DNA of 11,047 nucleotides from Clostridia bacterium. GTDB lineage: Bacteria; Bacillota; Clostridia; Oscillospirales; CAG-272. The stretch is from assembly GCA_900753295.1 (NCBI GenBank), contig CAADYQ010000177.1:1-11047 (forward strand), written 5' to 3'. Position numbers and translations under genes: made by a program. Positions within the stretch are counted from its first letter, which is position 1; each line of letters begins with the position of its first letter. The notes under the pieces are model-generated. The model was not told the DNA's origin and did no database searches. It saw only the letters and a program-made list of their open reading frames with translations. Of this stretch, positions 6,382-11,047 are shown in pieces.

Positions 6382-6915
6382 TCAAAGCGCTGTGCCTTTT
6401 TTGGGGACAAAAAGCCGGCTCATATCCGTATTTTCAAGCTCAAGCAACTTGATTTTTTTATCGATACCGCCCGCATATCCCGTCAGACTGCCGTTTGTTC
6501 CGACCACACGGTGACAAGGAATAATGATCGAAATCTCATTATGTCCTACGGCGCCGCCGACAGCCTGCGCGGACATTTTTTCAAGCCCCATCTTTTTTGC
6601 AAGCTGTTTTGAAATGTCCCCGTATGTAACGGTCTTGCCGTAAGGTATTTGTAAAAGGATATTCCAGACCTCCTGCCGGAATCGGGAGCCTGTGGGATGA
6701 AGCGGCGGCATGAGCTCCGGCTCTTTTCCACTGAAATAAATATCGAGCCAGCGCACGGCTTCCGCAAGTATCGGCGTTTCCCCTTCTGTATGCTCGGCAG
6801 GGAGACTGTCCGCAAAATATTTTGCTCCATCGAACCAAAGTCCCGTCAGCCCGACCTCATCCGCCGCAAGCAGAATACCGCCGAGCGGAGAGCTGTATTT
6901 CAGTGTATAGATCAT
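6382..6915 (-). CDS. ogt: Methylated-DNA-[protein]-cysteine S-methyltransferase (Ogt/MGMT type)
   Basis: This suicide DNA-repair protein transfers the alkyl group from O6-alkylguanine or O4-alkylthymine to its own cysteine. Of 177 residues, the first 70 or so form the N-terminal ribonuclease-H-like domain (starting YSSPLGGILLAADEVGLTGLWF). The C-terminal DNA-binding domain carries IPYGKTVTYGDIS (90-102), the helix-turn-helix AVGGAVGHN (118-126) and the active site IPCHRVVG with nucleophile Cys134. The position of the base-flipping arginine (RAVG in human MGMT) is Gln117 here, which I also recall from other Firmicutes members. GGAGG (6925-6929) lies nine bases ahead of the ATG at 6915. It is first in a two-gene minus-strand operon with the HD-domain hydrolase and diverges from an XRE regulator. 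Confidence 0.95.
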   Translation of the reverse strand: MIYTLKYSSPLGGILLAADEVGLTGLWFDGAKYFADSLPAEHTEGETPILAEAVRWLDIYFSGKEPELMPPLHPTGSRFRQEVWNILLQIPYGKTVTYGDISKQLAKKMGLEKMSAQAVGGAVGHNEISIIIPCHRVVGTNGSLTGYAGGIDKKIKLLELENTDMSRLFVPKKGTAL

Positions 6916-6981
6916 TTCTTTTTTCCTCCGTATTCAAAATACAATGCGGTCACCTCCGATTGACAAGCACCTTGATTCATG

Positions 6982-6998
6982 ATATGATTATATCATAT
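6982..6998 (-). promoter_or_regulatory. ogt promoter: extended -10 inside a palindrome
   Basis: On the minus strand TGATATAAT (extended -10 TGN plus TATAAT at 6987-6992) lies inside the inverted repeat ATATGAT-TAT-ATCATAT (6982-6998). No good -35 is seen at the right distance, which fits an extended -10 promoter. The palindrome may also be an operator. Confidence 0.55.
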
Positions 6999-7004
6999 TA
7001 TTTC

Positions 7005-7068
7005 GCGGAATGCTACCCGAATACCATTAAAATTTTTAAATGTCAACGCACGTAGCGGAATTGCTACG
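7005..7068. repeat. Imperfect repeats and inverted repeat between ogt and the XRE gene
   Basis: GCGGAATGCTAC (7005-7016) recurs 50 bases later as GCGGAATTGCTAC (7055-7067). The second copy is part of the inverted repeat CGTAGC-GGAATT-GCTACG (7051-7068). The copies lie upstream of the divergent ogt and XRE promoters and could bind the XRE protein or another regulator; this is inference. Confidence 0.45.
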
Positions 7069-7076
7069 ATCATATA

Positions 7077-7106
7077 TAGACCAATACCGCACAAAGCCAT
7101 TATAAT
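7077..7106 (+). promoter_or_regulatory. Promoter of the membrane-anchored XRE gene
   Basis: A perfect -10 TATAAT (7101-7106) is preceded at 18 bases by a weak -35-like TAGACC (7077-7082). This gives a short leader to the ATG at 7127. The poor -35 suggests help from an activator or low expression. Confidence 0.5.
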
Positions 7107-7126
7107 AGAGGCATAAGGAGGTACTT

Positions 7127-7588
7127 ATGACACTGTCTGAAAAACTTTATAGCTTGCGCCGTAAACAAGGATTATCCCAGGAAGCTCTTGCCGAAAAGCT
7201 GGATTGCTCAAGACAGGTGATCTCAAAATGGGAGAACGGAACGACGACACCCGATGCCGAAATGTTTCAAAAATACAGCGAGCTTTTCGGCGTCAGCATA
7301 GATTATCTTGTGAAAGAAGATATAGAAGAACCAACGAGCGTACAGCCGACCGGGAAGAACGATGGTAACAAAAAGCTTCTCGGAATATTGGGGCTTGTCC
7401 TCTCTCTCATGGGATGCGTTTCGCTGATAGTGTTCGGCGCCATCTCGGTATTGGGTTCCGAAACCGCCGACAAGATCGCACAGTCATCCATGATAGTCAT
7501 CGACGGAACGTTTATAGCGATGGTGATCTCGGTATTGTTTGTGGTGCTCGGGGCTGTAATACTTATCAAAATCGTGAAACACAGGTAG
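7127..7588 (+). CDS. XRE-family regulator with two C-terminal membrane segments
   Basis: This 153-residue protein joins a DNA-binding domain to a membrane anchor. Residues 5-60 are a Cro/C1-type helix-turn-helix with the recognition helix SRQVISKWENG (28-38). A polar linker (about 62-82) leads to two hydrophobic segments (about 83-108 and 126-150) and a short basic end KHR. The DNA-binding part is therefore held at the inner face of the membrane. Membrane-tethered XRE proteins of this layout are frequent in Firmicutes next to small membrane proteins or transporters, but their signals are mostly unknown. A strong AAGGAGG precedes the ATG at 7127 by five bases. The next gene begins ten bases after its stop, so they form one operon. 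The regulator diverges from ogt across about 210 bases carrying repeated motifs. Target and signal are not shown by the sequence. Confidence 0.88.
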   Translation: MTLSEKLYSLRRKQGLSQEALAEKLDCSRQVISKWENGTTTPDAEMFQKYSELFGVSIDYLVKEDIEEPTSVQPTGKNDGNKKLLGILGLVLSLMGCVSLIVFGAISVLGSETADKIAQSSMIVIDGTFIAMVISVLFVVLGAVILIKIVKHR

Positions 7589-7598
7589 GAGGGCTTCA

Positions 7599-7850
7599 AT
7601 GAAAAAACTGTCAACGTTTTTTGCAGTACTTGCAATACTGCTTACAAACATCATGTGCATCGTGGTGACCTATAATTGCACTGCTCTTCGCTACGGCTAT
7701 GAGTCGGGTAACAGCGCGCCTTGGACCGTGGGACTTCTTTTTGCCATCCCATTCGTCGTAGGGATAATTGCCTGCTCCATCGTTTCATACACCGCGAAGA
7801 AAAAAGATAATGGTCTGAATCAAACAATCGAAAACGATTTGATACAATAA
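7599..7850 (+). CDS. Small two-helix membrane protein, unknown function
   Basis: An 83-residue protein with two hydrophobic segments (about 6-25 and 42-64) separated by a polar loop (YNCTALRYGYESGNSAPWT), and ending in a charged tail (KKKDNGLNQTIENDLIQ). I do not recognise the family. AGGAGGG (7587-7593) overlaps the stop of the preceding XRE gene, so translation is probably coupled to it. An N-terminal MKKLSTFF start is positive-inside, which places the tail in the cytoplasm. Given its partner, a signal-sensing or membrane-stress role together with the anchored regulator is possible but is only a guess. It is followed by two hairpins that end the operon. Confidence 0.75.
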   Translation: MKKLSTFFAVLAILLTNIMCIVVTYNCTALRYGYESGNSAPWTVGLLFAIPFVVGIIACSIVSYTAKKKDNGLNQTIENDLIQ

Positions 7851-7857
7851 ACACACC

Positions 7858-7892
7858 GGGGCTGTTGAAAACTTGATGTTTTTAACAGCCCC
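7858..7892. terminator. Hairpin of the GGCTGT...ACAGCC family
   Basis: GGGGCTGTTGAAAAC (7858-7872) pairs with GTTTTTAACAGCCCC (7878-7892), 15 pairs with one G-U, around the loop TTGAT. No T-run follows directly. It resembles the hairpin at 1777-1819 in its GGCTGT, A-tract, T-tract, ACAGCC order. Confidence 0.6.
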
Positions 7893-7894
7893 TC

Positions 7895-7926
7895 AAAAAT
7901 GCCGGTCGTGGTGCCGGCATTTTTTT
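7895..7926 (+). terminator. Intrinsic terminator of the XRE and small-membrane-protein operon
   Basis: Eleven-base arms AAAAATGCCGG (7895-7905) and CCGGCATTTTT (7914-7924) around an eight-base loop, continuing into further T. This is a classic, possibly bidirectional terminator placed directly behind the preceding hairpin. Confidence 0.88.
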
Positions 7927-7943
7927 GTGCAACCGATCGTTGC

Positions 7944-7972
7944 TCGACAATGGTAATGCTTTATGATATAAT
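7944..7972 (+). promoter_or_regulatory. Promoter of the repeat-XRE and ABC exporter operon
   Basis: The -35 TCGACA (7944-7949, five of six), a 17-base spacer and perfect -10 TATAAT (7967-7972), extended by TGA before it, form a strong sigma-A promoter. In the leader, GTGATG (7983-7988) and CATCAC (8005-8010) are an inverted repeat with a 16-base gap that could be the regulator's operator. Confidence 0.8.
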
Positions 7973-8029
7973 AATCAAAGACGTGATGGTCAGGTATGGC
8001 ATCGCATCACAGAATAAGGCGGATCGAAA

Positions 8030-8722
8030 ATGTTTGATACTATGAAATTCGGCAGGGCGCTTTCGACACTTCGAAAGCAAGCTGACATGACACAAAGCGA
8101 AGTCGCAGACAGACTCAATATGTCTCGTCAGGCGATCTCAAAATACGAAAGAGGCGAAAGCTTTCCCGACATATCCGTACTTGTTATGATCGCGGAACTT
8201 TTTGATGTTAGTTTTGATGATCTAATTGGCTATGGAGAACCAACCGATGGCGAGTCTTCCCTATTGCAAGGCATAGCCCAAGGAAACACCGACGTTGTAG
8301 CGGAAAATATAGCGGACGTGGTAAATCTCGCGCCACTTCTGAAACCAAGCATCCTTGCAAAGCTGTCGCAGCAATTTGAACGACAAGGGATCGATATTTC
8401 AGATATAATTACCCTTGCCGAGTATCTGAACGATGAATCCGTTGTTAAACTAATAGAAGCTACAGCATTTGACGACATCAATGACGAGCTTCTTGCAAAA
8501 TTTATACCGATGCTTGATCGCACATCCAAGGAAGCGATTTTTCAGAAAATTCTGAACGGTGAAATGGATTGGCATTTTATAAAGACACTTTTACCGTATG
8601 CAGATTATATTAGAACACAGATCGAAGCGGCCGTGGTGGAGGGCGCTCTGCCTTGGGAGGCTCTTGAGATATTGAACGAATATTATTGGAGCGAAGATGG
8701 GTATAGAGAAAAGCGCGGCTGA
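8030..8722 (+). CDS. XRE-family regulator with four 29-residue C-terminal repeats
   Basis: A 230-residue protein: residues 6-65 are a Cro/C1-type helix-turn-helix (recognition helix MSRQAISKYERG, 31-42). After a linker, four tandem degenerate repeats of exactly 29 residues begin at 100 (LAPLL), 129 (LAEYL), 158 (FIPML) and 187 (LLPYA). They look like helical pairs, so the C-terminal half is probably a curved helical repeat domain used for dimerisation or for sensing a ligand or protein. I do not know the signal. AAGGCGG seven bases upstream supports the ATG at 8030; an internal ATG at 8042 lacks such a site. The gene has a strong promoter with an inverted repeat in the leader, and an ABC exporter starts 15 bases after its stop, so it most likely controls that exporter's operon, itself included. 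Confidence 0.88.
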   Translation: MFDTMKFGRALSTLRKQADMTQSEVADRLNMSRQAISKYERGESFPDISVLVMIAELFDVSFDDLIGYGEPTDGESSLLQGIAQGNTDVVAENIADVVNLAPLLKPSILAKLSQQFERQGIDISDIITLAEYLNDESVVKLIEATAFDDINDELLAKFIPMLDRTSKEAIFQKILNGEMDWHFIKTLLPYADYIRTQIEAAVVEGALPWEALEILNEYYWSEDGYREKRG

Positions 8723-8737
8723 TCAAGGGAGGCTTTT

Positions 8738-10558
8738 ATGTTAAAACAGCGTATTGACAAATTCAAGCAAAACATTTTGAAGACGTTGAAAAACTTCGGA
8801 TTCATCATAAATATGCTTTGGAAGAACTCTCCATGGCAGTGCGTGTTTATAATAATAATTGAAACGCTCTCCTCATTCATTCCACTTGCTTATGTTTACA
8901 TAAGTAAAAAGATCATTGATTCTATCTTGCTTGAATATACGAATAAAGCTATCGGGACTCTCATTTTGTGGTGCGTGCTTTTGGTGATAATCAACATTTC
9001 GGGTAAAGTGCTGGCGAATATAAGAACGATAATATGCACCCAATCCGGAGCAAAAATAAATAAACGCATAAATGAACTGATTATCCAAAAATGCTTGGAG
9101 TTTGATGTTTCGTTTTATGACGATAAGGAGTCGTATACAGCCATAAAGGAGGCTTATCAGACACTGGGACGCGGATGGGAAAATATGATAGGTTCCGTGT
9201 TTTCCATTTTCGGGCAACTAATGACCGTTGTAAGCCTGGCATCAACCTTGCTCATAGCAAATGCCGGCTTAGGACTTTTGCTACTTATTTCTTTGATCCC
9301 ATTTTTGATATTTGAGGTCAAGTCAAGAAAGGCTCGACATAATTTTCAGAAAAATCAGATACCCGAAAACAAAAAAACAGGATATCTGAGCGGAATACTG
9401 ACAGGGCGTGGATATGCCAAAGAAGTCAGACTGTTCGGATACGGCAGCGCACTGAAAGAAGAGTTTTCGAGGATATTTGATAAGAAAATAGACGACCAGT
9501 CGAGATTGTTGAAAAGAGATTATTCTATCAGAGCTGTGCTTTCAACAGTTGTCATGATAGTTTTGGGGTGTATAAATGTATTTTTTGCCTTTCTCGCTTT
9601 GAGAGGCGACATAACGATCGGTGATTTTCAGCTTTATTACGGCAGTGCTACAGCGCTTAATACCAATATAAGCGGTATGTTTATAATGATCGCAAATTAT
9701 TTTGAGTATGACTTGTATTCGGATATTCTCGGCAACTTTCTCAAGCTTAAACCGAAACTGTTGCTTGACAACGGCGCTGATCTTCATCTGGACAGCGCAC
9801 CTAAAATAGAATTTAAAAATCTTTGTTTCAGGTACCCGAACACAGATAATTATGCTGTGTCGGATATTTCATTGACCATCAACCCCGGAGAAAGCGTTGC
9901 TCTGGTCGGATATAACGGAGCGGGAAAGTCAACACTTGCCAAACTTTTATTAAGACTATACCCCCGGACATCCGGAGAAATATTTATTAATGACAACAGA
10001 ATAGAGATGTATTCTCCCAACAGTATATATAAAAATTACAGCGCGGTTTTTCAGGACTTTTGCAGATACGGCTTTACGGTAGGAGAGAATATTTCGATTT
10101 CTGATTGGGATAAAAGATCGGACAAAGCAATGATTGAAAATGCCGCGAAAGTCGGCGAAGCGTATGATTTACTGTTACGCCTCGGAAGTGATACATATAT
10201 CACAAAAAATTATGACACTTCCGGTATTGCTGATCTGTCGGGTGGCGAATGGCAAAGAATTGCGATCGCGCGTGGCGTGTTCAGAAATTCATATTTGATC
10301 GTATTGGATGAACCAACATCGGCACTTGATCCTAAAGCTGAATATTTACTGTATCAAAAATTCTTGGAGATCATGCGCGGAAAAACGGTTCTTTTGGTTA
10401 CGCACAGACTGTCGAGCGCTCGTTTGACAGACAAAATAGTATACATGGAAAACGGTAGAATATCTGAAGTCGGAACTCACGAAGAATTGGTGGCTCTGAA
10501 CGGGAAATATGCCGCGCTGTTTCGTATGCAGTCGGAAAATTATCAAAATGGAACCTGA
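8738..10558 (+). CDS. ABC exporter half-transporter (fused membrane and ATPase domains)
   Basis: A 606-residue type I ABC exporter subunit. The first 330 residues hold about six membrane segments (near 35-57, 71-96, 150-174, 177-193, 265-290 and 305-327). The nucleotide-binding domain follows with Walker A GYNGAGKST (391-399), Q-loop Gln439 (VFQDF), signature LSGGE (500-504), Walker B LIVLDEP (520-526, Asp524 and catalytic Glu525), D-loop ALD (529-531) and switch His556 (THRLSS). All catalytic residues are intact. Half-transporters work as dimers; no partner gene is adjacent, so a homodimer is likely. The cargo (peptide, lipid or drug) cannot be told. No peptidase domain is present, so precursor cleavage is not expected. 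GGGAGG lies five bases ahead of the ATG at 8738. The gene looks visibly more A+T-rich than the metal-resistance genes, which may hint at separate origin. Confidence 0.92.
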   Translation: MLKQRIDKFKQNILKTLKNFGFIINMLWKNSPWQCVFIIIIETLSSFIPLAYVYISKKIIDSILLEYTNKAIGTLILWCVLLVIINISGKVLANIRTIICTQSGAKINKRINELIIQKCLEFDVSFYDDKESYTAIKEAYQTLGRGWENMIGSVFSIFGQLMTVVSLASTLLIANAGLGLLLLISLIPFLIFEVKSRKARHNFQKNQIPENKKTGYLSGILTGRGYAKEVRLFGYGSALKEEFSRIFDKKIDDQSRLLKRDYSIRAVLSTVVMIVLGCINVFFAFLALRGDITIGDFQLYYGSATALNTNISGMFIMIANYFEYDLYSDILGNFLKLKPKLLLDNGADLHLDSAPKIEFKNLCFRYPNTDNYAVSDISLTINPGESVALVGYNGAGKSTLAKLLLRLYPRTSGEIFINDNRIEMYSPNSIYKNYSAVFQDFCRYGFTVGENISISDWDKRSDKAMIENAAKVGEAYDLLLRLGSDTYITKNYDTSGIADLSGGEWQRIAIARGVFRNSYLIVLDEPTSALDPKAEYLLYQKFLEIMRGKTVLLVTHRLSSARLTDKIVYMENGRISEVGTHEELVALNGKYAALFRMQSENYQNGT

Positions 10559-10612
10559 AAATGCATAAAAATATTTATGTTCTCTGCTTACATTTCCTAT
10601 ATCATAAATACT

Positions 10613-10649
10613 AAGTCCCCCTGCTCCCCCAAGGGAGCAAGGGGCTTTT
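10613..10649 (+). terminator. Terminator of the ABC exporter operon
   Basis: TGCTCCC (10622-10628) pairs with GGGAGCA (10633-10639). A lower stem of CCCC with GGGG continues with one mismatch and a bulge, followed by TTTT (10646-10649). It stands about 55 bases after the exporter stop. Confidence 0.8.
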
Positions 10650-10707
10650 ATGTTTGCAGATAAATTAAGAGAGTTTGGTCTGCCGAAAAAAATTCAGTTG
10701 AAATCCC

Positions 10708-10738
10708 TTGACATTGACACAACGTCAAGTGGTATAAT
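10708..10738 (+). promoter_or_regulatory. Promoter-like element with overlapping palindrome
   Basis: TTGACA (10708-10713) and a second, directly adjacent TTGACA (10714-10719) precede a perfect TATAAT (10733-10738). Spacing from the first is 19 bases, from the second 13, so neither is ideal. The palindrome TTGAC-ACAAC-GTCAA (10714-10728) lies in the spacer. No gene follows convincingly within the window. Confidence 0.4.
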
Positions 10739-10965
10739 TAAAATGGTGATAAATTTGAACGATAAAACATTTGACATACTTAAAATCACACAAATGCATC
10801 GTTTCAAATTCAGTTACCCCCAGTACCGATGATTTCAGATGTGTGATACGCAATAAGCGGAAATGATACACAACAACATCTTACTTGTTAAGTATAAACG
10901 ATGGAGTAACTACACAGTCAAGTGCTTTTGCTGATTTTAATTTTGTTTTTTTAACTTTCAGAAAC

Positions 10966-11047
10966 TCACTTCATAACTTTTTCAAAGCGGAACATTTCAT
11001 CCGGCCCCTCGCCGGGGAATGATTGTTCGTCTTTCTCCGGCGGATTC
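10966..11047 (-). CDS. Possible C-terminal end of a gene entering from the right edge
   Basis: On the minus strand a frame open from the window edge ends at a TGA (10966-10968) and encodes 26 residues, including PPEKDEQSFPGEGPDEMF and ending EKVMK. The G+C-rich, acidic and basic composition against the T-rich DNA beyond the stop suggests real coding. A second minus frame is also open over most of the same stretch, so this is tentative. No family can be named. Confidence 0.35.
   Translation of the reverse strand, partial: NPPEKDEQSFPGEGPDEMFRFEKVMK

Larger units (their letters stand above)
10559..11047. other. A+T-rich right-hand region without a convincing complete gene
   Basis: After the exporter terminator no complete gene with good support is seen. 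A 60-codon frame (10650-10832, plus) starts right behind the terminator hairpin and matches no family I know; it is probably chance. A promoter-like, palindromic stretch lies at 10708-10738 and a small inverted repeat TACTT-GTT-AAGTA at 10882-10894. From 10966 to the right edge the base composition rises in G+C and may be the end of a minus-strand gene. Confidence 0.6.

Noticed and set aside
10650..10832. 60-residue frame on the plus strand.
   Set aside because: It begins against the terminator T-run, has only a purine-rich hairpin arm as ribosome site, contains a promoter-like element and matches no family I recognise. Kept only as a remark.
1..11047. CRISPR array, tRNA, rRNA, transposase, integrase or attachment sites.
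   Set aside because: No regularly spaced repeats, tRNA cloverleaf, rRNA segments or mobile-element genes were seen on reading both strands.

Overview
The window reads as a chromosomal segment from a low-to-mid-GC Firmicute, most likely a gut-type member of the Clostridia (Oscillospirales or Lachnospirales-like). The evidence is the strong GGAGG-type ribosome binding sites, consensus sigma-A promoters, many intrinsic terminators, two XRE regulators with clostridial SRQxISK recognition helices, and an uncharacterised-substrate ABC transporter (COG4120/COG1101 type) typical of this group. This is inferred from protein flavour and signals; no rRNA, tRNA, CRISPR array, transposase or phage gene was seen.

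Layout. (1) 36-1773, plus strand: membrane permease and ATPase of an ABC importer, overlapping by 8 bases and closed by two hairpins. Its substrate-binding protein is presumably just left of the window. (2) 1878-2744, minus strand: ksgA (rsmA), the 16S rRNA dimethyladenosine transferase, with its own promoter. (3) 2962-5726, plus strand: a metal-resistance module. A CsoR-type copper-sensing repressor and a P1B-type metal ATPase are separated by a terminator. Each has its own promoter, and the two promoters carry three copies of the operator ATACC-N6-GGTAT. The ATPase overlaps by one base a small membrane protein whose end appears to have been lost in a deletion that joined it to the back half of a flavodoxin. 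(4) 5872-6915, minus strand: an ogt-type O6-methylguanine-DNA methyltransferase followed by an HD-domain hydrolase. (5) 7127-7850, plus strand: an XRE regulator anchored by two membrane segments, plus a small two-helix membrane protein, ending in two hairpins. (6) 8030-10558, plus strand: a second XRE regulator whose C-terminal region consists of four 29-residue repeats, followed 15 bases later by a full-length ABC exporter half-transporter, then a terminator. (7) 10650-11047: mostly A+T-rich DNA without a convincing gene, containing a promoter-like and palindromic element, and at the far right edge the possible C-terminal end of a minus-strand gene.

How the genes work together. The clearest circuit is the copper-type one: CsoR would bind operators placed at the transcription start of both its own gene and the ATPase gene, so metal would release both transcripts. 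The ATPase lacks an N-terminal metal-binding domain and does not carry the usual copper residues in its last two helices, so the exported metal is not certain. The two XRE operons look like self-contained regulator-plus-membrane-protein cassettes; for the second, local control of the exporter is the natural inference. The most interesting points are the three equally built CsoR operators, the atypical ATPase, the deletion scar behind it, the 29-residue repeat regulator, and a hairpin family found at two gene ends. I see no clear new defence or biosynthetic system.
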